DNA of 64,000 nt from Xiphias gladius (Eukaryota; Chordata; Actinopteri; Istiophoriformes; Xiphiidae). The translations under genes and the position numbers were made by a program. Where the stretch lies: assembly GCF_016859285.1 (NCBI RefSeq), contig NC_053416.1, forward strand, positions 9,004,001 through 9,068,000, given 5' to 3'. Under the pieces are notes generated by a model, which did no database searches, was not told where the DNA came from, and was given only the letters and a program-made list of their open reading frames with translations. Positions 51,394-63,590 of this stretch are shown one piece after another. How positions within the stretch are numbered: the stretch's first letter is position 1; each line of letters opens with the position of its first letter.

Positions 51394-52205
51394 TTGTCTA
51401 GATCGTCGTGCCGTTTGGCAACTCTAGTGCCAATAGACTGCAACCCTATATTAGCAATATAAGCCTTGTAAAGTGGTAGAAGAGTGCAACACTTCATGAT
51501 TATTTTATCATTTGTCAAAGCACAATGTTTAAATGTTAAAAACAAAATAATTAAATGATCCGCTAAATATTCATATTCAGTATTCATGTCCCAGTCTGTG
51601 TTCACCACAGACAGTTCCAGTGCAGGCTCTGGGGGTCCCCTGTTGGCCAGACATTGGCCAGGGTTGCAATTCCCCTCCTGACTATTTTTAAAAGAAAATT
51701 ACAATAGCTAGTTTTGTATTTACATGATGATAAAAAAAAAAAAAAAACATTGAATAAAAAATGTTGTATTTCTTTTTTTTTTTCTTCAAAATAACTAGAA
51801 ATAATCGTCCACACTTGGTCTGCATAGTGAGACGCAGTGCAGGCCTCGTGCCTTTTGGCCACTCTAGCGCTGACAGCGTGAAACACTACATTAGAAACAT
51901 TAGTTTTAATCACGAAGGCAACAGTACATGTGTTATTTTGAGAATATTTTTCAAAGCAAGATGTGTAAATGTTGAAAACAGTTTAGTAAAATCATCAATT
52001 TTTGAAAGACATCAAGAAAACTGTTTTGTTCATATTCATGTCCCGGGCTGTGTGCATAGGCAGACATCGGCTAGGGTTGCAAGTCCCTTTTTGAAAAATT
52101 AAAAAAAAAAAAAAAAAATACACTGGCGGTTTTATACATATATTATGAAAGAAGAATGTATTTCTTTTTTTGTTTTTTCAAAATGACTAGAAATATTGGG
52201 CAGCA
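51394..52205. repeat. Diverged tandem duplication, two units of about 400 bp
   Basis: Unit 1 (about 51394-51806) and unit 2 (about 51835-52199) share the ordered phrases CGTGCCGTTTGGCAACTCTA / CGTGCCTTTTGGCCACTCTA, TCAAAGCACAATGTTTAAAT / TCAAAGCAAGATGTGTAAAT and CATATTCAGTATTCATGTCC / CATATTCATGTCC. They also share AGGGTTGCAATTCCC / AGGGTTGCAAGTCCC and TCAAAATAACTAGAAATAAT / TCAAAATGACTAGAAATATT. Both have an A-rich tract after the GGGTTGCAA phrase. No protein was seen. Confidence 0.75.
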
Positions 52206-52238
52206 CTCCGACAATCCACTGTTGGTAAAGTAGGAATG

Positions 52239-52402
52239 TATGTGTGTGTGTGTGTGTGCTTCGGTCATGTCAAGAGTACGCCTGGCATGAGGTGAAGCAT
52301 TTACCTCATCATTCCACTTACTTCAATCTGCCTGAGGAAAGTTCAATGCAAAACATCTGACGGTTAGAGCGACACACACACGCACACACACACACACACA
52401 CC
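52239..52402 (+). repeat. Paired short (TG)n and (AC)n microsatellites
   Basis: TG units lie at 52239-52259 and AC units at 52372-52402. Being complementary and about 110 bases apart, they could pair in single-stranded form. Confidence 0.85.
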
Positions 52403-55400
52403 ATTGTGCACTACAGTGCAGACTGTCTCGTTTTCATGTCCTTGTATCTGAAGTCCTATCGCCGACACCACAGAGAAATTACCTTCTGATTTATGCTGAG
52501 TTCACAGCCTCACCGCAGAGTTTGTGTGACTTTGACATTCCTGCACAATCACTTTCTCAGTCTCTCTTTGGTTATCCCAAGTATTTACAGTTGACACAAG
52601 ACACTGCTGCTGATAACTTACACAGAAATACACACTCACAAAGTGCTCTGACCTCTCAGGCCTCTCACTCTTCTCTGCATGACTTCCTAACCCAGCTGTT
52701 TCCTTTATCCCTTCATGTCTTTCAGTCTCTTTTTTTCCCCTCACTGCACACTGATGGATGTCCCCTCCGTATGTCACAGTACTGCAGTGTTTATGTAAGG
52801 CGCTGGTCTTGATTTGGTGTTGTTTCAACCCTCCTGAGAGGAGAAGCCTCTCCCCTCCATGCCGAGGGTCACCGTGAGTCATGGGAAGGGGCCTGCTAAT
52901 AACGGGCGACATCGTACTGCATAACTCATCTGACGTCACAGTCCTCAGCTCTATTTTGTGATATAAAACGTGTGACTGTGAATATGTGCCTTTGTGCGTG
53001 CGTACACACACACACAGTATGTACAGTATATTTTCCTTTTGTCTGTGTGTATCTGTGCACAGGCAAGAGGAGAAAGCACTTTCGGGAATTCTAAGTGGTC
53101 CCATTCTATCATGATATAATTCTGCCTCGATTACTTGAGTAGGCCACTTAAGGAAATGCTCACTGTGTTCAGTTTAAATGGTCTGCCACATGTGGGATCA
53201 CTAAGAACTGGATCATGCCCCCAATTTCTTTTTCTGTGTTTTCCCCTGTTTTCTCCAAAATTTAATCTTTGTCAGTCCCTGTCAGTGCTGACCCATCTGT
53301 TGTCCTGAGCAGTGTGTAGACCACAGTGTGCTTCCCCTGCAACACATGATGGTCTGCACCCTCAAGCACCACAACCGTGAGCTGCTCTTTTCTTTTGAAT
53401 GGGCCATGGAGGACTTTCACCAGGAGAGCATAACGTGTGCAGAGGTGATTGCTAGGAGGCTGAGATGCCCTGTAGTGCTGAACGAGCATCCTGAAAACTA
53501 CTGGAAAGGACAAGCTTCTCTCCTCCGCCACTGCTAGAAATTGAACCAGTTAACCCAGCTTTTTTTTCTGATTGTAGATAAACATGCGAGGGTTGCATGC
53601 CCTTTTTCTGAAGTCACACTTACAGCATCACCATGCCAGCTAATAGTTTGAAAACGTCTGTCACTTCATGCTTGCCTTGTCGCAAATATTTCCTCATAGA
53701 GACATCCTGCTTACAGACAAACAGACATATTTTGGTGACATCTTAAGTAGTTTTCTCACGTCATTTGCTTCATGCTGTCCTGCATTACACAGTCCCACAC
53801 TGCCTCGTCACTCATAATGCCAACTGCTACTCAGGAAGCAGTGGTGAAGCAGCTCAGTCATCCTCCACCAGGAGAGAGGCCTGCACCAGCACCAGCACCA
53901 GCATCAGCATCAGCGCTGCCAGGTGTAAAGAAGCATTTTACAAAGACTCAAAGCAACAATCAAATCCAGACTGCAGCGTATATCAATCCCTTCCACAGAT
54001 TTGTGCTACATCCACGAGTCCCCCAAGTTGACGGCAATGGCCTTCAACTGCAGGCCTGCATTTCTTATGCAGGCTACAGGACACACTATCCTAAGCATGT
54101 GACATAAGCAAATAGGCTGCAGAAATAGAAATTTTGTACAAGAGGCTGTGAGTAGTGACAGCGGCAGGATCTAAAGCAGAGAAGCAGTTGGATCACTTAT
54201 GGCAGATCCAGGGTCAGTTCTCTGTAATACATAATGGATGTAGTCAACGTACGGTGATCAAAAATCGGGCGGGTTCCAAATCAGCTCCGAGCCTTCGTAA
54301 CCAACTTTTAACTTATATGAAAAAAACCACATAAACTATGATGCTGAAATTAACATACATTTAGGAAGTATTCATCGTACATCATACAAAGGCCGAGATT
54401 CTTGTACACGTTCAATAATCATCGTACACGTGGCAACAATGGCCTGCATTTCGAAACCTCAATGGTGATGCAACCCTATGGCTGCTAAAGCCACATCCTT
54501 AAACTGATAAGAAGTTAAAACTGACATATCCTGATGTTATGCTCTACAAGCCGGACCCATCGTGCACCTGATTACATCCCACTGTGCAATGGAAGATGAA
54601 TTATTTCCATGGTAACCGTCATTTTTTTTTTGAGGGTGTGTGTGCGCATCGGTGGGTTTGGAGCCTGCGGGCCTGCCATTGGATTTGGAGATGCAATTCT
54701 TTGGCACGGGTCAGCAGTGAAAGTCGATCCTACCCAGACCTTTACCCTGACATTCACCAGCACTCCAGTCAGTTAATCAAGTCAGACGAGTGCACGTCTG
54801 AGTGTGCATGTCTGTCTGTTTTTCTGTCTGTCTGGGCTACGCCTTTTCTGTCTCCCTCTCTTTCTCCTTCTCTGGCTTTACCTCCCTTTTCCTCTCTATC
54901 GCTTGCTTTCTCTCCATCCGTCACCCAGAGGGGTAAATTAACGGTCTGGAGGGGGTGAGCAGTCCTCCAGTTCACACACGCCCATATATAGGCAGCAGAC
55001 ATTAGGTAAACCCTAGGTAGACGTTAGGTAAACTCAAAACAGGCACTACTCAGTTGGCTACTTTATTTGTAACACTGATCCACTTCTCTGAGCTGGCAAA
55101 GACAAGGGCACATGGCTTTGCAGGTTGTGTGGATGGATGTGGGAAGTGGACGGCAGGTGGATGAGAGAGACTGTGTGTGTGTTTGTAGTGATGACTGTCA
55201 AAGTGTATACGAATCACACTGTTTGGACACCTAACCACTCTGATGGCTGTGCTCACTTGTAGAATAACACCTTCACTTTGTAGAAAAAAATGTTGGCAGT
55301 AGAACCTGCATTTCTGTGCCCATTTTCTGCTGAGGTATTTTTTTTCTTATTCCTCTGGACCACCGGGCGAATGCAGACAACATGATGTCATGTCTACATG

Positions 55401-55459
55401 TTTCCACTGTAACTACAGTACAAAAGAGTTCGATAGCAAAGATAATGATAAGAATACTA

Positions 55460-55484
55460 CTAATAATAATAATAATAATAATAA
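55460..55484 (+). repeat. (AAT)n microsatellite
   Basis: About eight TAA/AAT units. Confidence 0.9.
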
Positions 55485-56026
55485 TGATGATCCATTTAAA
55501 CTTTCTTTCCAGACTTTGTACCAAAATTAAACCATAAGAGGCAGAAATCTTTTGTAGAGGAAGCAGGAATCAATAATTCCAGTTAAAGATCTATGTGCTT
55601 TTCTTAACTGGAAACATTTTTGCTGTCTTAGTCTTGCTGTGCCATTACTGCTGATGTAAACTACGTGTGAAACCCACAAATAAATGTAGATTAAAAGTTC
55701 GGAATCAAGAAAAGAGAAAGGGTTTCATTGAAAGCTGAAACATTTTTTTGGTTCGTCATGGTTTCCGAAATTGTGCTGTTATGGCTTTGTCATGGCTTGG
55801 TCATTACTCTGTTTCTTGTGACATGTTTGCCTTCGATGATATGAATGGCTCTTTAGAAAAGTCAACTACTGTTTCCAAACATGTTGAACACATGTAGATT
55901 GATGCCCCATCCATTACAGGACCCATAAGCTCACATTTACAGTTTTACAGTCTCCATCTCACCAGACTTGCATGACCTTAGATGTTGGGCAGAGACCCAC
56001 ATAAACATTGGGGCAGCATGCAAACT

Positions 56027-56040
56027 ACACACGCACGCAC

Positions 56041-56097
<57 letters not shown>
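56027..56097 (+). repeat. (AC)n microsatellite
   Basis: An AC run with three CG-containing interruptions at its 5' end (ACGCACGCAC, ACACGC), then about 25 pure AC units. Confidence 0.97.
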
Positions 56098-56100
<3 letters not shown>

Positions 56101-58777
56101 CTCCTCTTATTGAACAAGTTGAGTTAATGTTTCTCTTTGTGTTTACATGTGCAGGTGTGACTGTAATTATGTCACTCTGAAGGATATAACTGTAGTGGAA
56201 ACTTGTGCTCAGAATGAATAAACAGGTCCGATTTTCTCATTGTACAAACTAACTCTGCATCACAGATTCCTCTGACTACTTCCACTGTTGGAGGCTCTTT
56301 GAAACTTGTGTTACTTTGATTTTACAGTCAGTTGCAGGTATCAGACTGAAGGAGTGATGCAGGAAAGCAAGGAAATCAGTTAATCTTTCAAAATTTTTTT
56401 AATTGAACTGTTACAAAAGTTGACCACCAGACTGATGAAACAGGAGAAAGAAAATGTGGTCTAGGTAAGCACTACATTCTGAATGCAGGGGATTTCAGCT
56501 AATCATCTAAGTTTGATGTTAAACAGAATATCTGCAACAGTGACATATGGCCAATCCAAGCCTATTAGCATGAATCATACATTGTAGTCAATCATTATTT
56601 TAAATTGGGAATTACGTCTTTCTAACGTCTGACAAATTACCCCGTTGTCTGCATCTTTTGTATTATCTTTATTCTAAGTCTGGACTACACACCTGTATTA
56701 ATGACCGCAAGACAAAAAAATGCATATGTCTCCTTGGATATAGTTTTCATTTTACCCTTCATTCCTCGATCTTATTACCCCAGTATTATTTCACTGCATA
56801 ACTATGTAGTTTGATCAAATCTGAACACAAAGCATACCAGATCTGAAAACGAAGCAATAAAACTACACTTTAAGACCAATTATGGGTGCTCAGGTAGCCC
56901 TGCCTCTCCCCTTCTTTCTCTCTAAAACACACATACAAATGTACATACACAGCTGGGCAGTGCAAGCACACACTCGTGCAGGAATACAAATATACAATAC
57001 ACTTGTTTAATAATTGAGCCATTTTGTAAAGAATTTAGAGCCAAAAGTTTCCATATGATCACATCTCAGAAACATCTGCCACATTCCCGACTGGTGTAAC
57101 TCACATAAGCCTCTGCTGCAGGTTCAGTCAGTCATTTGTGATAATCTATTTATCATTTCACGCTAGGATCCCACGGCTGAGGTACCAGTCATTGCACGAG
57201 GCTGAAAACTGCATGGAAAGTGTGTTGGACAGTGAGATCGCTTTTACTGGGCACTTCTAGCCCTGTTTGGCTTTCCCAGGTGACCGAGAACCTTGGGTGA
57301 TAGGGCTACTGGGGAACAGCATTTTATATAAGTGATACTCAAGTCCTCCTCCCAGAGGTAAGTAAAATGGTTCAATGTCCACTCATCAACTGTGAAGCTA
57401 CATTTTTCGGCCAAATGATGAGCACAGTGCACTCTGTAATAGGATTCAGGTGTTTCTACCTTCATCAGTCTCCAAGTGTAGGTGTCAATAGCTCATTTAC
57501 TTCTTCTGTTTCCCAGCCCATTACCACCAAAATCAGACATTAGCCGTCAGGAACTGGGAAAGGACCAGCCAGCCCAAACATGGAGAAAAACCCCAGTAAT
57601 ACCATTGGTTGAAATAAAAACACTGACTGTTTCCAGGTATGCTGCCTGGTGTGTCTCTTTGGCAGCTGGGACTCAAGGTGGTGAGCAAAAACCGCTAAGC
57701 TTTGTGGATAAAAGTCCTCTTGTCCATCTCTTAACATGATGTGACCTTTTCTTAGTAAGAGACAACCACCAAATGGCTGATCTAACCCTAACTTTTACAT
57801 CTTTGCTTTTCCTTTTTTCCTTTTCTGTTCTTCGTCTGCTCTTTATTTTTTCCTTCCTCCGCTCTCCTGTCTTTCCCGTTACTTTGTTGTAACACTTAAG
57901 TGTTTTCTCTCCTCTCAAACATCTGTCTCACTCATGCAGAAGATACTATGATCTGGCTTCAAGGTCACAGGAGTTCACTTATTGTAGGTATTCTTTTATA
58001 TTTATATTCTTTTATTTAACCTGTCTAGGTCTGAAGCACATGAAGAGAAAATGAAGGATTGCATTTTTTTTTTTCTTTTTTAAGAAATAAGCTCTAATGT
58101 GCCAATGCCAAACTACCTCAACCCCAACCACACACACAAACATTTTTAACACAATAGGCTACAAGTATTGTTTATGTCTCCATCCATCATCCATATTTAT
58201 AGGTTACACGTCAGCTTCACAGTATTTATGTTATCGTTATGGTTTCATTTTAGTCACGCATACATCTTTTTAAGCTACATTGACATACAGTAGGTCTTAC
58301 TCACTATAGCAAGTGTTTTCCTTCGGTTTAAACATGACACTGTTTGAAAATCCATAAGGAACTTCTGGCACAATTCCCTTTTACTTTTTGAGGCGTGTGG
58401 AGAAAGAAAAAAGCAGGGACCCCCAATTTTTATTACAATTCACAGACTCCCTTGTCTCTCATGCATGCCCCCCACCATCTCCCCCATCTCTATCTCAGCC
58501 CCAACCCACCCTTCATACTCCCTCTTTTTGGCAGTAGAGAACCAAATAAATGCAGCCAAACAGTCACTGAGGGGTTGGAACAACCTATTTGGTTTAATGA
58601 GGTGATCCATTGTACTTTCTCTCCCTCTCCCCCTCTTTCCTTGTCTATCTTTCTCTGTGTGTCTCTTAGCCAATTACAGAGTGTCCTGTCTTGCATCCTG
58701 TCCCCTTTTTTTCTGCTCTCACTCGTTTTCCCTCCTTCTTTCTAAAGGCCTTGTTGAGCCCTGATAGGCTTGCTGGG

Positions 58778-58784
58778 GATAAAA
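58778..58784 (+). promoter_or_regulatory. TATA-like element upstream of elastin ATG
   Basis: GATAAAA lies 40 bases before the elastin start codon in a short GA-rich stretch. If used, it would give a 5' UTR of only about 15 bases, so its role is doubtful; mammalian elastin promoters are reported to lack a TATA box. Confidence 0.25.
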
Positions 58785-58823
58785 CCTGGAGCTTGGGAGA
58801 GGAGAGGGACATTTGGGAGCGAG

Positions 58824-61800
58824 ATGGCGAGAGGGACAGTGGCCACGTACCTACATGGAGTCCTTCTCCTGGCTCTGTGGAAACCATCACTGCAAGGAGG
58901 TGGGTCCCCTTTCCTGCATGTGTGCGGTGCACAGCAGTGCGGCACCTGTGGATCAGGTGCCAAATAAAGTTTATGTAGCAGTTTTAGCAGAAGAGGGATG
59001 CCTGGACTCAGCTCCTGTTTGCTTTACTGGTAGTACAGTACATTTTCTATTTCTATCTGTGATTTTGGGAGCTGCAGCAACTATGCTAATGATGATAATG
59101 ATCATGATAATGAAGTTGTCTAAGATTCTCTAAGAAATTGGCTGCTGCATATTACTGATGAGAAAAAAAAAATCCCTCCCTGCAGATTTTTTCCTGGAAT
59201 GCAAAATTTAGCAAAAATCTGCCAAAGAGTTGAATTTATTTTAGTGCAATTTCACTGAAAACAAGTGAGAATATTTTTGCAGTATTATAAGTACTTATCA
59301 CAGACATCATCATTACCAGTTCTGCAGTTTTCATTTTGGCTTCAAGTCTCTGAAGAAGTTTTGAGGTTAAGATTAAGAATGTGTGTATGGTTTTGTAAAC
59401 TCTGAACCAAAGGTCAAACTCATCTGCAGTCTTGCTGTCACATTAGGAACCTCAGTTTTTTTCTTGGTTAGAAACAAAACACGCCTTTGTCGACATTTTT
59501 GTTCAATGATTTCTACAATCTTGTAGCTGTAACTTTACACACAATTTTACAGATAGCTACGTAGTATTCAATTTCCAGATTCTAGTTTGGATGAACTGTG
59601 AAAGTGCTTTAGTATGTAAACCTGTTAAATTGGGACGACAATCCTTACACAAACCACAGTATAACAACATTGCTTGTTATCTGTGACTTTAAAAAACCCA
59701 GGTGTATTTTTCATCTTAGCTCTTCCTCCTGTTGAGGCATAAGGTCTGGACAACAGGGTTATAGTTAAAGATTTTAATAAGGCGCTGCATCTTATTAAAA
59801 GCTTTAACCATAAGCATGTGCTCCAGACCTCATTCCCCCAGATCCTGTCTCATTGTCTCGTCTGTTTAAATTAAGACTTGGTTGATGTGATGTGATCCCC
59901 TCATGCTCTTCCTCATCTTGATAGAGGAGAGGTGTTCCATGCTGTTGTGTAATTTTAATTCATTCAAGGCCAGGCCGAACCACTCAACACTCAGTACAGA
60001 GTAAAGAGACTTGTGAGTTTTGGTTTTACTGAAGCGGACTGGATGAGTATTTGTACTTAAGTTTCTATAGTTTCGAACAGTCGGCTTGAATCATAAGTAA
60101 ACTGACAACTTATCATCACAGAATATTCATGGTAACGGGCAATGGTCAGATGTTGGAAACAACAAACTACCTGATGAAGATAGTTAAGTTTTAGATGCAA
60201 AGTGCCTTAATTAGACGAGACGACTGGAGCGAGAGCGGGATGATATGAACAAAGGTTTCCGGCTGGACTGTATCAAGGAACATTGTGATTACATGGTCAG
60301 CCGCCAGGATATATAGTGTGACTTATTCGAAGACTTCATAATATATTCACATGCTCATTTTAAATTTATTTTAAAGTCAACATTAAAAACAGTGCCAGTG
60401 CACCTTCAACATGCTAGTAGCTCTGTGAGGCTGTATTGCTCATTGAAAAGAAAACCAAACTGTTAGATAGGTAAACCAAAGTACTTACATTTAGTATTGC
60501 CCTGATGGTGGCGCTAGATGAATCACTAAACTTCACCAAAACCATGAATGTTGGCACCGAACTGCAAGGTAATTGATCCAACAATTGTTGAGACATTTCA
60601 GTCTCACCCCCCTGCCAATCATGAGTGTCTGTACTAAAATTTGTGCCAATCCATGTAGTATATGTTGAGATATTTCGCCACGTAGGTGAAAATTTTGACC
60701 TGGCGCTAGAAGAATGTTCAGGGGATCACCAATGCTGATTCTCTGGCGATAATTGTTGTCTGTAAGAAATTGCATGCCAACCCTTCAAATAGGGTGGAGA
60801 TATGTCTACACCTAAGTGATGGGTTGACCGACAGACACTGACATTGTCATCCCTTGAGGCACACTGCCAGAGTGGCTAAAAACATTAATAGTTACAGTAT
60901 GATATCGTGAGCAGAGTAATAAAATAAGACAATAATGAAATATTGATATCACCGCAGAAAAACCTTTTTTATCTGACGAGTGAACCCTGGACAATCTTTA
61001 CATGTCAAATGAAAAAAAAATCACCTTTTTTTGAATACACTGCCAAGCCCAACCGCTGTTTTATTTAATACATCCCTGGTGTTTATGAGTGTATAGTTTT
61101 ACCTGTCCAATGTTTCATTTCAATAAAGATCCCTCCCAAAACAACAAAAGCTTTTGGGGGAGGAGGTTTCTGTCCAGCAGAATCCAGCGAGCAGAGCTGA
61201 ATCCCTGAACAGTTGAATTATTTACTGTGTGCTGAATTAATGTGCTTTACATGGCATTGCTGTGAGATCAGTAACTCGCATTCTTTAGGAATCCCTAAAG
61301 ACCTCTTCTTTTCACATCTGGACTATGGGATCTTAACAAACCTTTCCTTTTATAGTTGTTCGCTCCCTGTGTTTCTATTTTTAGCTATTGTGATTTGTGA
61401 AACAGAGCATAGGTGCTGAAAAGTGTGAGAATTACGACCAAAGAAGCATGCCTTTTGGATGAAGCGGTGTTTGTTATCAACTACAGAGAAACTCAAGGGA
61501 GCACAGGGCTGAAAATCGTTATCTGCCTGTGTGGCAACTGATCTTATTTGTTAAATGTAATCCTTGTTAGACAAATTAAAGGGGTTTTATCAAGTGTTTG
61601 GAAAGAGGAGAAAATTACGCTTAATTTGCCCTGACAGATGACTCAGAAATTCCACAAATTCTGTCATCTGTTAGGAGTCCAACACAATGAAATGGACTGT
61701 TTACAGCTGACGTAAAGGTCTTTTTCTGCTCTTATAAAAAGAACAGTGTAAATTAATTTTATGACTACTAATAATAAGAAGAAGAAGAAGAAAAAGAAGA

Positions 61801-63417
61801 AAATATGATAATAAGAAAACTTTTTACTGTAACACAGCTGCAGGGAAAAATAGTTTCAACTTGAAACAATTAAAAAAATCACATTCACATTTGGTTTTGA
61901 ACATCATGTGAACTGCTTATGTGTATCAGGTGTATACATACCTACTGGTGCTGGTGGAGTAGCTGGAGCTGGCATAGGAGCTGGTGCAGGAGCCGGTGCA
62001 GGGCCTGGAACCGGATTTGGACCAGGTGGGGCTGGAACAGTATTTGGACCCGGAGGAGCCGGTACTGGATTTCAGCCTGGTGGAGGAGCTGGACCAGGAG
62101 GAGCTGGTGCTGGTCTAGGGGGTTTTGGACCAGGAGCTGGTGGAGGTCATTTTTCTTTTCTGTTCAATTTTATAGCACTGATTATGACTTCAGTTTGAAG
62201 TTATACATTAAATATGAGGAGTGACATGTTTAACTGTTTGAGAGGACACTGAATCATGTCACTACTAGTAATATACAGGTATCAGCTTTCAGATGCAGCT
62301 GTGGTCATGAAAAATTATACTTGAACATATAAGATTGCATCATCACTTTTACAAAAACCATACTTCAAAATTTTCCGTATGTTTTGTTTAAATGACATCA
62401 AGTAACTAGAGGAGTTCCAGGTTAGAAAGTAAGGCAAAACACAAGTTATTTTTTATGTCTCAGATAATAAATACCTCATGTTAATTTCAACCACAGGAAA
62501 CAAATCTGGCTAAAAATGTGTCTATAATGTGTTGCTGCTTTCACTTTCTGTACCAATTTCTGGTTTGTCTTCATGTGTATTGTGTTTGTGCATCTTTTCA
62601 ACTCACACTGTCCCTATGACGGTATTCCTCTGGGGTCTATGGTGCTCAAGGAACAGGAGGGGTCGGACCGGGAGGGGTCAGACCGGGAGGGGTCGGACCA
62701 GGAGGAGTCGGGCCTGGAGGAGTCGGGCCTGGAGGAGTCGGGCCTGGAGGAGTCGGGCCTGGAGGAGTCGGGCCTGGAGGAGTCGGGCCTGGAGGAGTCG
62801 GACCAGGAGGTTTCAGACCCAGCACCTTTGGTCCAGGCAGTGGTGGACTGGGAGTCGTACCTGGAGGTGTTGGGGCTGGTAAGACAAGTATTGCTGGCTG
62901 ACGTCTTGATTATCTATTTATTCCACCATCTCTAGAACAAAATTTGCCATTATGCTATTGTTAATTCAATTGTCATGAATGCTTTCTTCTTGCAGGTGGA
63001 AAACCTCCGAAAACAGGTAAGATTTTCAGGCCCAAGTGTTATTAGAGCACTTGCATTGTCCTGCTCCACCCTGAAGGCTTCTCAGACAGTAAAGTTCAAA
63101 TGTCATGAACTTTATGCATCGAAAATGTTCATTTGTTTATATGAGGTATGTAGGAACAAACCTAGAGAACGTCATGGTGGCTCTAACCTCTTAAAACAGT
63201 GCAAAAGTATAGAGTATCTGATTTTTCTTGGTATCTTATTTGTCTCTTGGAGGTGACTATGTTGGTCTTGCAGGAATAACTGGAGGGCTTGGAGCAGGAC
63301 AGGGAGCTGGAGGTGTAGGAGGAGGAGTGGGACTGGGTGGAGTTGGGTCAGCTGGTTTTGGACCAGGTGGTGTCGGGTCTGGAGGCTACGGAACTGGGCC
63401 TGGAGGAGTTCGTCCAG
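58824..63417 (+). CDS. eln: Tropoelastin (5' part, runs toward right edge)
   Basis: Exon 1 (58824-58899) encodes MARGTVATYLHGVLLLALWK PSLQG, a signal peptide that ends in a phase 1 donor, as in mammalian elastin. Further exons seen: 61930-62145 (starts GVYIPTGAGGVAGAG, then GFGPGGAG repeats), 62651-62878 (PGGVG repeats), 62996-63016 (GGKPPKTG, a small Lys-Pro exon) and 63253-63417 (GDYVGLAGITGG, then GVGLGGVGSAGFGPGGVG). Every internal exon is phase 1-1 (216, 228, 21 and 165 nt), the hallmark of elastin genes, so exons can be skipped without a frame change. Elastin is secreted, cross-linked through lysines and gives vessels and the heart outflow elastic recoil. No Ala-rich KA cross-link exon is visible in this part. 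Exons hidden in the 3-kb intron 1 cannot be excluded. The donor at 63418 (GTGGCC) is weak and the acceptor of that exon has a second in-frame option at 63274. It continues past the window; teleosts have two elastin genes and which one this is was not determined. Confidence 0.88.
59741..59830. repeat. 90-base imperfect hairpin in elastin intron 1
   Basis: The arm ends AGGTCTGG and CCAGACCT pair, and the inner arms GTTAAAGATTTTAATAAG and CTTATTAAAAGCTTTAAC pair at 17 of 18 positions. A 9-base loop (GCGCTGCAT) separates them. Size and shape resemble a miRNA precursor or a small MITE; the sequence alone cannot choose. Confidence 0.7.
60460..60890 (+). repeat. Teleost interspersed repeat, copy B, elastin intron 1
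   Basis: It shares with copy A (36.76-37.17 kb) GATGGTGGCGCTAGATGAAT, TTGTTGAGACATTTCAGTCT, TGTTGAGATATTTC, TTCAGGGGATCACCAATGCT and CATTGTCATCCCTTGAGGC, in the same order. Two internal sub-repeats are visible: the CACTAGA/GCGCTAGA phrase occurs twice. Confidence 0.6.
62656..62820 (+). repeat. 15-bp tandem repeat inside elastin exon
   Basis: There are eleven units of GGAGGNGTCGGNCCN. Six are identical (GGAGGAGTCGGGCCT, 62701-62790); the flanking units differ at one to four bases. They encode Gly-Gly-Val-Gly-Pro pentapeptides (two units carry Arg, one of these also Phe), the elastic PGGVG type. Reading frames other than the elastin frame across this block are artefacts. Confidence 0.95.
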
Positions 63418-63563
63418 GTGGCCAAGGCATAGGCATGTTTTTTTTTGTTTTTTTGGCTCAAACATATTTAATGATAAATATTAGATCTTCCATTTCTTGG
63501 AAGGATTAAATAATTAAGTATAAATAATAAGTAATAATAAGTTTTAGTCTTTCTTGTGTCCAG

Positions 63564-63590
63564 GAGCTGGCTGAAAACCTGGAAGGTCGG
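63564..63590 (+). pseudogene. Possible decayed Lys-Pro elastin exon
   Basis: After a good acceptor (TTTCTTGTGTCCAG), the phase 1 frame reads A-G-stop-K-P-G. TGA occupies the place where GGA would give the usual elastin GAGGKPG pattern. The following GT (63585) is also out of phase. This looks like an elastin Lys-Pro exon that has lost coding function. Confidence 0.4.

Noticed and set aside
52502-53104. 200-codon open frame, minus strand
   Set aside because: No family resemblance, low-complexity composition, crosses an AC/TG-rich stretch, and no splice-compatible partners.
53765-54107. Overlapping frames with Pro-Ala and Ser-Thr runs
   Set aside because: The runs come from a short CAGCAC/CAGCAT repeat; there is no domain and no splice context.
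58395-58978. Overlapping frames on both strands just before and over elastin exon 1
   Set aside because: Pyrimidine-rich upstream flank. Only the frame from 58824 gives a signal peptide with a phase-correct donor.
61919-62224. Trp/Ser/Arg-rich frame over the elastin exon at 61930-62145
   Set aside because: Shifted frame of the same exon; it has no biological pattern of its own.
62529-62935. Two ~120-codon frames starting with ATG across the 15-bp repeat
   Set aside because: They are shifted readings of the elastin exon; the phase 1-1 elastin frame explains the sequence and splice sites.
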